Numbered from the stretch's first letter, positions 8,106-16,149 are shown. The stretch is DNA of 20,424 nucleotides from Nitrospirae bacterium UBA4572 (GCA_002387725.1 DGKK01000041.1:19312-39735), one strand, 5' to 3'. Made by a program: numbers and translations. The notes: a model not told the origin generated them from the sequence alone.

Positions 8106-9188
8106 ATGAAGTTTCGTGGTATAGCTCTCTACCTGCCTCAGTATCATCCTATACCAGAAAATGATCTTTGGTGGGGAAAAGGATTTACAGAATGGACTAA
8201 TACTGCTAAGGCCTTACCATTATTTAATAATCATTATCAGCCTCATGTTCCAGCTGATTTAGGTTTTTACGACTTGAGAGTACAAGAGACTAGAGTTCAA
8301 CAAGCTGAATTGGCTCGTGAATATGGCATAGAGGGTTTTTGCTATTATCATTATTGGTTTGGAGGAAAACGTATTCTTGAACGTCCTTTTATGGAAGTAT
8401 TAAATTCAGGACAACCAGATTTTCCTTTTTGTATATGTTGGGCTAATGAAACTTGGACAGGGATTTGGCACAATGCTCCTAATAAAATTCTAATTGAACA
8501 AAATTATCCTGGGAATGATGACCATCGAAATCATTTTATGACTCTTCTTCCTGCTTTTAAAGATAAGCGTTATATAAAAGTCGAAGAAAAACCTGTTTTC
8601 ATCATTTATAGACCGGAAAAGCTTCTTGATCCAATAAGCACAACAAATTTATGGAGAAATCTGGCCAAAGAGCATGGTCTTCCAGGTCTATATTTAATAG
8701 GAATGTCTAATTTTGATTGGAACTCAATAGAAAATGGATTTGACGCTAAAACTGTTTATCCTTATTTAAAATCCCGACAATGGGTATCTAAAAGGGATTT
8801 CTTTTCTTGGGCGAAACAACGTTATGAAATATTTAGAAAAATGCCAACAATTCTAGACTATAAAAAAATTATTGATCAATATTCAGAGTCTTTGAATGAT
8901 TCAATTGTTAATAATGATAAAAATGGTTTGTTGCATCCTTGTGTTATAAATTCATTTGACAATACCCCAAGATCAGGAGTGAATGGAGTAGTTTATAAAA
9001 ATGCCACTCCAGACTTATTTCGTAATCATCTGCGGGAAGCTATTTCCTCAATTGAAAATTATCCTACTGAGAGAAAGTTTATTTTTCTAAAATCATGGAA
9101 TGAATGGGCTGAGGGCAATCATTTAGAACCTGATTTACGATATGGTCATGGATGGTTAAAAGCTATTCAAGATGTTTTAAATGAATAA
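8106..9188 (+). CDS. WbsX-type glycosyltransferase / GH99-like domain protein
   Basis: A 360-residue protein of the Glyco_tran_WbsX family, found in O-antigen and capsule clusters and structurally related to GH99 (beta/alpha)8 barrels. The signature YLPQYHPIPENDLWWGKGFTEW is at the N-terminus, followed by HYQPHVPADLGFYDL, GIEGFCYYHYWFGG, CWANETWTGIW and, at the C-terminus, FLKSWNEWAEGNHLEPD. The protein appears full length and intact. No signal peptide is visible, so it probably acts in the cytoplasm. ATG 8106 follows AAAGGAG with a 7-base spacer. The gene is strikingly AT-rich (21 G+C of 60 at 8581-8640) compared with the window backbone, and lies just right of a decayed IS, consistent with horizontal acquisition. 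No sigma-54 element was found ahead of it. The family is called a glycosyltransferase by context; hydrolase or transglycosylase activity is possible. Confidence 0.88.
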   Translation: MKFRGIALYLPQYHPIPENDLWWGKGFTEWTNTAKALPLFNNHYQPHVPADLGFYDLRVQETRVQQAELAREYGIEGFCYYHYWFGGKRILERPFMEVLNSGQPDFPFCICWANETWTGIWHNAPNKILIEQNYPGNDDHRNHFMTLLPAFKDKRYIKVEEKPVFIIYRPEKLLDPISTTNLWRNLAKEHGLPGLYLIGMSNFDWNSIENGFDAKTVYPYLKSRQWVSKRDFFSWAKQRYEIFRKMPTILDYKKIIDQYSESLNDSIVNNDKNGLLHPCVINSFDNTPRSGVNGVVYKNATPDLFRNHLREAISSIENYPTERKFIFLKSWNEWAEGNHLEPDLRYGHGWLKAIQDVLNE

Positions 9189-9253
9189 TAAGTATTTAAA
9201 ATAACCTTCTAAAACATAAATAATCTTTAAAAAAATATTTCAGAGGTGAAATC

Positions 9254-11290
9254 GTGAGGTTATCCCGTAAGAGTTTTTCAATCGGGCTTTTTTTGGGATT
9301 CATTGTGGGGGCTTTTTCAGTAGTTATTATAGCTGCTGGAGCAGGAGCTCTTATTCTTCGAGATCCTCATGGGAATTTGGCTAAAGTGGTTTTGAGCAAG
9401 GCGCATTATTTTCTAGGCCCTTTGGTTTCTGTCAAGCACCTTGCCCTAAATGCTGTTTCAAAACTTAAGGATCCCGAACTCAAGCTCAAATATCCTCTTT
9501 CCTTTCAAAAGGTTTTGTTTTCTGGTTCTCGCATCGAAAAGTCTGGGAACCTTGTCTCTTGGATTGAGCCTTTCTCTGCTCGTGTTAAAGAGGATGAAGA
9601 ACCGCCTCGGCATGAGATTCGAGATTTTGAAAAAAGCCGTCCGATCTCTCTGATTGGACTTAAAAGAGAAACCTTGACTTTTCAGTTAGTTCTCCGATCT
9701 CGCTATTCGTTGGACAACCTTCATGTAAAAATTGACCCAAGTCCTGAAGCTGCGTGTCTCCGATTTCATCGATTTAAGGAAGTTTATCTGAAAGTAATGG
9801 TTAAGGGATACGATGGATCTCTTAAAAAAATTGTTAGTCCTGATCCTCTAATTCCTTTCACCGATCCTTATTCTTCTGGGCATCGCCTGATTGAAGGAAT
9901 CTCCCTTTCTAAAGGAAAGAATCAACCAGTTTGGTTTGATGTTTATATTTCTGATACTTGTCGGACAGGGAATTATACGGCCACCCTAAAAGTAAGAGAG
10001 GGTGCTCGAATACTAAGGAATACTCCTATTCAAATTCATATTGTCAATGCGTCCCTGCCTCGACATGTCAATTTTGATCGCTGGATGCAGCTCTATATGG
10101 GGCGGTTCTTCAATGGGGAATACATACAAAACGATCAGATGCTAAAACCGATGTTGGAAAAATATTTTGTTATGGCACATAATTATGGATTTGCCGCCAG
10201 CGGTTGTCTCACCATTGGGCCCAATATTCAATGGGACCAGAACACCGGTCATATCTCCTCTATCGACTGGACAAAATACGACACAATGTTTGGGGAATAT
10301 TTATCCGGAACCCTTACCGGATCTTCTCCAAATACTTGGTGTCTCCCTACCCTTGGACCTTATGTAGAAGGGACCGTGGGAGGCTTTACCTATATGACGG
10401 CAACTCCGTCAGTAATTTCTGATTGGAACAAGCTTCCTCGCCAGATTGCCCAGGAAGAATCTCGCTCAATTGTAAGACATTGGAGGGAGAAAGGATGGCC
10501 GCTTAAAAACGCTTTTGCCTATGTATGGGATGAACCGCTTCACCAGCTCTATTATCCTGATATTTATCAGCTGATTGCCAATATTGCCGATGCAATTCAC
10601 GAAGGATCAAACAATAAAATTCGCGTGATGCTAACTGATGATCCCTACATCTGGGACAGGCATGAGGCGGGTCACCATAAAAGTTTGATGTATGACAAGA
10701 TTGATATCTGGTCACCCTCGAGTGACACTTATATTCCGAATAAGATCTGGCCCTACCAAAGGGATGGAAAACGGGCTTGGTTCTATCAGGGAGGTCCCCC
10801 TTTTACTCCAGCATCGGATATAACTGGAACTGGACCGGGCCTTCGGATGTGGTTCTGGACAGCATGGAAGTACAAATTGAACGGCCTCTTTTATTGGGCC
10901 TCAGACTTCTGGTCCGGAAATGCGATTGATAACAACCCTTACACGCATGGTGGCACTGAAGATGGTGTCATCTTTTATCCAGGTCATCAACTTCATTTCT
11001 TAGGCTTTCCTGACATAAACGGACCTGTTCCCTCTATTCGGATGGCCCAGTGGCGGAGAGGGTATGATGACTATAGATATTTTGTTCTTCTTAAAGAAAA
11101 AGGAAAAAAAGAAGAGGTGAACAATTTGGTTAATGAGATGGTTCCACATGCCTTAAACGATGGGGGATATTTTCCTTACTGGCGAAATCCCCTTTGGCAT
11201 CGACCCGGCGATTGGAATCATGACCCAAAAGCATGGCATTTAGATCGAGTTATCCTTGCCAAGGAGATCGAGAAAATCGTTGGGAATTAA
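9254..11290 (+). CDS. Membrane-anchored DUF4091 / GH123-like protein
   Basis: A 678-residue protein with one N-terminal hydrophobic segment (about residues 10-35, FSIGLFLGFIVGAFSVVIIA), which should hold it in the inner membrane with the rest in the periplasm. A beta-rich middle (about 140-270) precedes a barrel-like domain with AYVWDEPLHQLYYPDIY. D426-E427 occupy the place of the Asp-Glu pair that GH123 enzymes use in substrate-assisted cleavage of N-acetyl-galactosaminides. The C-terminal MAQWRRGYDDYRYFVLLKEKG is typical of DUF4091. It may trim or remodel an N-acetylhexosamine-containing polysaccharide; that substrate is inferred. The start is GTG 9254 behind AGAGGTG. It lies 65 bp after the WbsX gene with no terminator, so the two probably form one unit. 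Composition is intermediate between the AT-rich WbsX gene and the backbone. Confidence 0.8.
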   Translation: MRLSRKSFSIGLFLGFIVGAFSVVIIAAGAGALILRDPHGNLAKVVLSKAHYFLGPLVSVKHLALNAVSKLKDPELKLKYPLSFQKVLFSGSRIEKSGNLVSWIEPFSARVKEDEEPPRHEIRDFEKSRPISLIGLKRETLTFQLVLRSRYSLDNLHVKIDPSPEAACLRFHRFKEVYLKVMVKGYDGSLKKIVSPDPLIPFTDPYSSGHRLIEGISLSKGKNQPVWFDVYISDTCRTGNYTATLKVREGARILRNTPIQIHIVNASLPRHVNFDRWMQLYMGRFFNGEYIQNDQMLKPMLEKYFVMAHNYGFAASGCLTIGPNIQWDQNTGHISSIDWTKYDTMFGEYLSGTLTGSSPNTWCLPTLGPYVEGTVGGFTYMTATPSVISDWNKLPRQIAQEESRSIVRHWREKGWPLKNAFAYVWDEPLHQLYYPDIYQLIANIADAIHEGSNNKIRVMLTDDPYIWDRHEAGHHKSLMYDKIDIWSPSSDTYIPNKIWPYQRDGKRAWFYQGGPPFTPASDITGTGPGLRMWFWTAWKYKLNGLFYWASDFWSGNAIDNNPYTHGGTEDGVIFYPGHQLHFLGFPDINGPVPSIRMAQWRRGYDDYRYFVLLKEKGKKEEVNNLVNEMVPHALNDGGYFPYWRNPLWHRPGDWNHDPKAWHLDRVILAKEIEKIVGN

Positions 11291-11875
11291 TCCCTGAAAT
11301 TCTTATATCTTTTCGAGAAATAGTTTGGGCACATATTTTATTCGTGTCCTCTCGTAAAGTGTGGCCATAGAGGATGGTTGCAATTAAGTGTCTTTGTCTG
11401 GACTAGGCATCCTCTCCCTGATTTCTTTTCTTGACGATCCTGTTTGTCAGTTTTGTGCCAAAGAATCTTTCCCTTGAATGTTCATGTGGCGGATAGGAAA
11501 TCTCCATTGATCGATTTTTGTCAAGATTTTCCTCGGTCATGTCGACATACTTCTTCCCCGTATTCTATAACTCGTGAAACTTCGAAAAGAGGGCTTCAAT
11601 GAGTTGGAGCGGCGAGTCTTCGTTGGGAGGATTGGATCACGATCACGCGTTCCCGTCTTTGGACCTCTTCATTCCACCCAATCTTGCTCAGAAGTTTGTG
11701 CTTCTTAGTCAGACCTGATAATTTCAGAGGATGAACAGAATCGTGATTTTTTGATTCCTCGAGATTTCATAAATTTGTCTCACACCCGTTCTTGGGAAAA
11801 ACAGCGACTTTCTTCAATTTCAAATCATCTTAGAGTCTGTATAGCAGTTTACGGACTCAAACGGAAAACCAATCT
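11291..11875. other. Long gene-free stretch, probably decayed coding DNA
   Basis: About 585 bp with no intact gene. On the minus strand, a short frame between about 11772 and 11610 reads LTKKHKLLSKIGWNEEVQRRERVIVIQ. One frame over it continues as NEDSPLQLIEALFSKFHEL, then a TAG, then NTGKKYVDMTEENLDKN. This protein-like but broken pattern suggests a pseudogene, perhaps a transposase remnant. The family is not recognised with confidence. A 10-bp palindrome ATGTCGACAT lies at 11539-11548. The right end carries the sigma-54 promoter of the next operon. Confidence 0.35.
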
Positions 11876-11893
11876 TAGGCATATAAATTGCAT
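11876..11893 (+). promoter_or_regulatory. Sigma-54 (RpoN) -24/-12 promoter for the outer-membrane protein operon
   Basis: TAGGCATATAAATTGCAT (from 11876) has the invariant GG (11878-11879) and GC (11890-11891) exactly 10 bases apart, with GGCA and TTGCA matching the consensus; only the T before GG is replaced by A. Predicted transcription starts near 11903, about 30 bases before ATG 11933. A TTG at 11888 that would lengthen the protein lies inside the -12 element and cannot be the start. Confidence 0.65.
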
Positions 11894-11932
11894 AAAAATG
11901 TCCTTCGAATACACTCATTTTTCGGAGGACGG

Positions 11933-13771
11933 ATGCCTTCAAGTATTTATGGTAAATTTTTTTTAAATATCAAGTATAAAAAAACATTCCTGTTTTTTTT
12001 AATTGTATTTTTTTTGATCTCTGCTTTTGGAGAGGTCAAAGCCACTCCTCTTTATGGAGTCGCTCCCTCCGGCAGTGCTGGCTCCGGAGCCGTTCAGGGA
12101 GCCGATGTGCCCCCCAACCAGCCTCCGAGCGGGGCGGTTCCCTCCTCTAATGGCCCCGGATTCAATGGCCCGGCTTCGGGCGGAATGCTGGCTCCCGGCT
12201 CGGCTCCTTCACCCGATATGGGAACTCCTTCCGGACAAGTCCCGGGATCCCCCCCTTCCGCCCCCGCATCTTCCGGGTCCGCCAACGGATCCCAGAATCC
12301 CCAGTCGGCCGCCCCGACCTTCATGAACAGCGCCATGCCAAACTCGAGCAACCCCTTTCTTCCCAACAACATTTCCCCGGGCCTTCTCTCCCAGCCCTTG
12401 GAGAATGCCTATCTTCTGGACGGGGTTCCCCAGCTTGCGGCCCCCATGATGTCGGCGGTCTATCGTCCCTTCGGTCTGACCTTCTTTCAGCCGAACCCCT
12501 TCCAGGTCACCCCCCAAGGATCGGTCTCTCTCACAGGATATTTCGAGACCGACACCAACATCAACTTTTCGCCCAACCAACCCGAAATGGGGTCTCTTTA
12601 TTCGATCACCCCGGCAGTCATGTACAGCAATTTTGACGACTACGGCTTCCTTTCTCTCATGGCCAGTGCCGGCTATTACGGCTATACCACCGGAAATATT
12701 GCCCCTTATCTTGACGAAACAGGAGGATTTGCCACCGGGACCTATCTGGGCCCTCGCGTCTTCGTGGGAGCTTCCGACTATGTCTTTAACGGCTCCACGC
12801 CGATGATGAACGGCCAGCCTCTGGCCTTTTTCAACGGGATCAACTCGGCCTACGGCAATATGGCCGATGCCGAACTCGGGGTCGCGCTCACCCCCAAGAT
12901 CACCTTTGTCGAGTCAGCCTCCGACCAGTATTTCGGTGATGAAGGCTTTGGGGCAGGCTTCATGAATCTCCAGTCTCTCATGTCGACCCTCAATTACATG
13001 GATTACAGCAACTTTCTCTCGGCCTCCTATATCTACCAGCAGGGATTGATGAGCGACTTCCCGAGCTTTTATTCGAACGGCGCGACGGGAACGGCGATGC
13101 GAAAAATCAACCCCACCACCTCCCTGGGGGTCGGGGGAAACATCTTTTATTACTTCTACCAGAACCTCCCCACCCTCAACACGATCATGTATTCCTACTA
13201 CGGAATCTTCACGCACAACCTGACGCGAAATACCAACTTTTCGGCGATGGGGGGATGGAACGCCGTGGTTTTTCAAAATGGAGAGACCTTTCAGTCTCCC
13301 GAATGGGATGTCAACCTCGGCTATTCGGACGACAAATTCGGGATTGGCGTCAATGCCGGAGAGTTCATGGAAAACATGAATTCCTACGGGATCGAGATGG
13401 GGCCGGAGAAGGTCAAGATGGCAATGATGTATCTGTCCTACACGATCACACCCAAGACAGCATTCTTTGCTTCGGTGGGATACAGCTCCTATGATTTTCT
13501 CTCTCCCGGAGGCTTTTCCTCCCCCAATAACGTCTTTACCGGGGGCTATGCCACAAATTACTTTACGACGCTCCTGCCGAATCAGTCCTATAGCGGCTCC
13601 TTTCTCGAGCAGACGGATGGACTGTCCTATCGGCCCACAAACTGGCTGACGACCACCCTCATGTACAACCTGATCGATTTCACGACGAACATTTCCAACA
13701 CCGTCTCCAATCAGGGTGTCATCGACAACCAGTTCATTGCCATGGCCACCTTTTACTGGAATTTCAAGTAG
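11933..13771 (+). CDS. Outer-membrane beta-barrel protein with Pro/Ser/Gly-rich N-terminal linker
   Basis: A 612-residue exported protein. ATG 11933 follows GGAGG with a 4-base spacer. Residues 8-37 form a signal peptide: positive KYKK, a very hydrophobic FLFFLIVFFLISAF core and a likely cut after VKA (A37). Residues about 43-125 are low-complexity Pro, Ser, Gly, Ala and Asn. From about 165 to the end, the sequence alternates short aromatic strands and turns, such as SVSLTGYFETDTNINF, FLSLMASAGYYGYTTG, NYMDYSNFLSASYIY and the final QFIAMATFYWNFK. That is an outer-membrane barrel pattern, possibly an EPS-export or porin-like channel of exosortase loci. The specific family is not recognised. 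It is the first gene of a sigma-54 operon with two GT4 enzymes. The first 40 codons are AT-rich with three T8 tracts, and the rest is GC-rich like the backbone. Confidence 0.75.
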   Translation: MPSSIYGKFFLNIKYKKTFLFFLIVFFLISAFGEVKATPLYGVAPSGSAGSGAVQGADVPPNQPPSGAVPSSNGPGFNGPASGGMLAPGSAPSPDMGTPSGQVPGSPPSAPASSGSANGSQNPQSAAPTFMNSAMPNSSNPFLPNNISPGLLSQPLENAYLLDGVPQLAAPMMSAVYRPFGLTFFQPNPFQVTPQGSVSLTGYFETDTNINFSPNQPEMGSLYSITPAVMYSNFDDYGFLSLMASAGYYGYTTGNIAPYLDETGGFATGTYLGPRVFVGASDYVFNGSTPMMNGQPLAFFNGINSAYGNMADAELGVALTPKITFVESASDQYFGDEGFGAGFMNLQSLMSTLNYMDYSNFLSASYIYQQGLMSDFPSFYSNGATGTAMRKINPTTSLGVGGNIFYYFYQNLPTLNTIMYSYYGIFTHNLTRNTNFSAMGGWNAVVFQNGETFQSPEWDVNLGYSDDKFGIGVNAGEFMENMNSYGIEMGPEKVKMAMMYLSYTITPKTAFFASVGYSSYDFLSPGGFSSPNNVFTGGYATNYFTTLLPNQSYSGSFLEQTDGLSYRPTNWLTTTLMYNLIDFTTNISNTVSNQGVIDNQFIAMATFYWNFK

Positions 13772-13772
13772 G

Positions 13773-14960
13773 ATGGCGAGAGTGTTGTCTGATGGTCAAG
13801 CTCCCATGATCTCCCGGTCGCTGGCGGCTTCCTCGGACCGACAGATTTCCGTCTGTCACCTCCTCCCGGAGCTTCCCGCCCACGGGGCCGAACAGCTTCT
13901 TCTGGATATCGCCCGGAAGACCGACCGGAACCGGGTCGCCCTTTCGGTCTGCCTGATTTCGGGGCTCGGGCCTCTGGTGAAGGACTTCGAGGCGCTTGGA
14001 ATTCCTGTGACCTACATTCCCAAGCGGAGCCGGAAGGACCTGTCGGTCGTCCTGCGACTGGCCGACTTCTTCAGAAAAAAACGCTTCGACATCGTCCACA
14101 CCCACCTCTTCACCGCCGACCTGTGGGGCCGTCTGGCGGGAGTGATTGCCCGTGTGCCGATTGTCTCGACGTCACACACCACAAGCGATCCGAATGTCGG
14201 CCGGATCGGCCGCTTCCTCGATCGGGCACTCGACCGGAAAAACAATGCGGTCATCTGTGTCTCGGATGCGGTTCGACGCTATCGCATCTCCGGGGCAGGG
14301 TTTGACCCGAAGAAGCTTCATCTCATTGAAAATGGCATCGATCTCGACCGGTTCGAGGCCACCGTCTCCCGGGACGAGGTCTTGAAAAGGGTGGGCGTCG
14401 ATGCAAAAAGACGGTGGATTGCCATCGTCGGACGGCTGGTTCCCCTCAAGGGACATCGCTTTCTGATCGAGGCCCTTTCCATGATTTCGAAGGATTTTCC
14501 CGACGCCGGAATCCTGGTTGTGGGCGAGGGGGAGGACGAGGAGGAGCTGAGAACACTGGTCGAGAGACGGGGTCTTTCAGATCGCGTCGTCTTTCTGGGG
14601 CTCAGGCGGGATGTTCCCGAGATTCTCCGAGCGGTCGAGATCCTTGCCATGCCCTCCTCACGGGAGGGACTGCCTATCGTCCTTCTCGAGGCCATGGCGG
14701 CCTCTCTCCCGGTGGTGGTCACGCGGGTGGGGGGAATCCCCGAGGTTGTGACGGAGGAGAAGAGTGGACTTTTTGTCTCCCAGGATCCGGACTCGATCGC
14801 GGCGGCCCTGAGACGTCTTTTGTCCGATCCGGACCTTGCCCGGCTCCTGGGGCGGCAGGGACGACGTCTGATCGAGGAGCGCTACGATATCCGGACGGTG
14901 GCCCGGAGATATGAGGAGCTCTACCGCAAGGTGCTCCTTTCCAAGGAAGAAGGGCGATGA
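13773..14960 (+). CDS. Family 4 glycosyltransferase (GT-B fold)
   Basis: A 395-residue retaining glycosyltransferase of the GT4 type, expected at the cytoplasmic face of the membrane. The N-terminal domain shows HLLPELPAHGAEQLLLDIA (the glycine-rich acceptor loop is GAEQ rather than GGAE) and FDIVHTHLFTADLWGR. The C-terminal donor-binding domain has NGIDLDRF, IVGRLVPLKGHRFLIEA, VVGEGEDEEELR, FLGLRRDVPEIL and the EX7E motif within SSREGLPIVLLEAMAASLPVV. The start is ATG 13773, one base after the stop of the outer-membrane gene. GTG 13782 (AGGA eight bases upstream) or ATG 13806 are alternatives, since the conserved region starts around residue 24 of the chosen model. It overlaps the next GT4 gene by four bases (ATGA), so translation is probably coupled. 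Donor and acceptor are unknown. Confidence 0.88.
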   Translation: MARVLSDGQAPMISRSLAASSDRQISVCHLLPELPAHGAEQLLLDIARKTDRNRVALSVCLISGLGPLVKDFEALGIPVTYIPKRSRKDLSVVLRLADFFRKKRFDIVHTHLFTADLWGRLAGVIARVPIVSTSHTTSDPNVGRIGRFLDRALDRKNNAVICVSDAVRRYRISGAGFDPKKLHLIENGIDLDRFEATVSRDEVLKRVGVDAKRRWIAIVGRLVPLKGHRFLIEALSMISKDFPDAGILVVGEGEDEEELRTLVERRGLSDRVVFLGLRRDVPEILRAVEILAMPSSREGLPIVLLEAMAASLPVVVTRVGGIPEVVTEEKSGLFVSQDPDSIAAALRRLLSDPDLARLLGRQGRRLIEERYDIRTVARRYEELYRKVLLSKEEGR

Positions 14961-16084
14961 TTTCCGTCCTCTATCTTGTCGACAATCTTGGCCCCGGCGG
15001 AAGCCAGCGCTATGTGGCCGAACTGGCAAGGCATGCCGCCTCGTTCGGCGTTTTGCCCCATGTCTGTTCCGCCAAGGAGGGAGGGGTCTTTCATGAAGAA
15101 CTCCTCCGGGAGAAAACCCCTCTTTTCTTTGCTCCCTTTCGGAAGCTGTACGGTCCGGACGGGTTCCGGGCCCTGACCACACTCGCGGGTTATGTCCGGT
15201 CGCACCGGATCGATGTCCTTCACACCTTCCAGACGAATGCCAACATTCTGGGAACGATGGCGGCCCGGATCACCGGACGGCGCGTGATCACCACCCGAAG
15301 GGACATGGGGGATTTCGGCATGCGGGGATCCCCTCGCCTTGCGGCCTTTGAAACTCATGTGATCAATCGCCTTTCGGATCGGATTGTCGCAAATTCCAGG
15401 GCGGCCATGGAGGCGGCACAGAGAAATGAGGGGATTCCTCCGGAAAAACTCGGATGCATCTATAATGGCATCGACTGTGGCCGCTTCCGGCCGGAGGCTG
15501 ACAAGCGGCCGTGGCGCCGGGCCCTGAACGTCCCGGAGACATCGTCCTGCGTCTTCGGGATTGTGGCGGGCCATCGTCCCGTCAAATCCGTCGATACCGC
15601 GATCCGGGCCTTTTCCCGGGTTCGCGCCCGGCATCCCGACAGCCTTCTTCTTCTGGTGGGCGGGGGGCCGGAGAGGGCAAATCTCGAAGCTTTGGTCAGG
15701 AATCTTGGCCTTGAATCGTCGGCCCTGTTTCTGGGAGCGCGGGAGGATGTCGAAAACCTTCTTCCCGCCTTTGACGTTTTTTTGAACAGCTCCCGAAGCG
15801 AGAGCTTTTCGAACGCCATTCTTGAGGCCATGGCGTCCGGTCTTCCGGTGGTGGCCACCCGTGTCGGAGGCAACCCGGAATCCGTGTCGGAGGGAGTCAC
15901 GGGTTTCCTGGTGCCCGCCGACGACCCGGACTCCATGGGAAAGGTCATGGAATCCCTGGCCTCGGATCCCCTCCTTCGGGAGAGGATGGGGCAAGCCGGA
16001 AGAGAGCGGGTGCATGCCCTTTTCTCCAAGGAGCGATCCTTTCTGGAGCTCGAAAAGCTTTACCTCTCCGTTCTCAGGCGCTGA
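14957..16084 (+). CDS. Family 4 glycosyltransferase (GT-B fold)
   Basis: A 375-residue GT4 enzyme. The N-terminus, VLYLVDNLGPGGSQRYVAELA, carries the GG-containing acceptor loop; IDVLHTFQTNANILG follows. The donor domain shows NGIDCGRFRPE, GIVAGHRPVKSVDTAIRAF, LVGGGPERANLE, FLGAREDVENLLPAFDVFL and SSRSESFSNAILEAMASGLPVV with the EX7E glutamates. It is related to, but clearly distinct from, the preceding gene. The ATG overlaps the upstream TGA (ATGA), and AAGGAAGAAGG supplies a ribosome site. The stop codon sits inside the hairpin of an intrinsic terminator, so this is the last gene of the operon that starts with the outer-membrane protein. The sugar is not deducible. Confidence 0.9.
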   Translation: MISVLYLVDNLGPGGSQRYVAELARHAASFGVLPHVCSAKEGGVFHEELLREKTPLFFAPFRKLYGPDGFRALTTLAGYVRSHRIDVLHTFQTNANILGTMAARITGRRVITTRRDMGDFGMRGSPRLAAFETHVINRLSDRIVANSRAAMEAAQRNEGIPPEKLGCIYNGIDCGRFRPEADKRPWRRALNVPETSSCVFGIVAGHRPVKSVDTAIRAFSRVRARHPDSLLLLVGGGPERANLEALVRNLGLESSALFLGAREDVENLLPAFDVFLNSSRSESFSNAILEAMASGLPVVATRVGGNPESVSEGVTGFLVPADDPDSMGKVMESLASDPLLRERMGQAGRERVHALFSKERSFLELEKLYLSVLRR

Positions 16085-16103
16085 GAATTTCTCTTTTTTT
16101 TTT
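16071..16103 (+). terminator. Intrinsic (Rho-independent) terminator overlapping the GT4 stop codon
   Basis: TTCTCAG (16071-16077), loop GCG and CTGAGAA (16081-16087) make a perfect 7-bp stem. A T-rich tail including T10 (16094-16103) follows. The TGA at 16082-16084 is within the right arm. It closes the outer-membrane/GT4 operon 30 bp before the next sigma-54 element. Confidence 0.85.
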
Positions 16104-16132
16104 GCGAGTCTCCCCCCGATTTCTCATGATTT

Positions 16133-16149
16133 TTGGCACACTTCTTGCG
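16133..16149 (+). promoter_or_regulatory. Sigma-54 (RpoN) -24/-12 promoter for the deacetylase operon
   Basis: TTGGCACACTTCTTGCG matches the consensus TTGGCAC-N5-TTGC perfectly in both blocks, with GG at 16135-16136 and GC at 16147-16148 ten bases apart. It lies in the short gap after the terminator, on the coding strand. Transcription would begin near 16160. A TTG start at 16133 for the next gene would lie on the -24 box and is excluded. Confidence 0.85.

Noticed and set aside
11539..11548. 10-bp palindrome ATGTCGACAT as an activator site
   Set aside because: It is more than 330 bp before the nearest sigma-54 element, lies in decayed sequence, and has no partner elsewhere.
11888..11932. Upstream TTG start of the outer-membrane protein
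   Set aside because: It overlaps the -12 box of the sigma-54 promoter and precedes a good ribosome site and signal peptide at ATG 11933.
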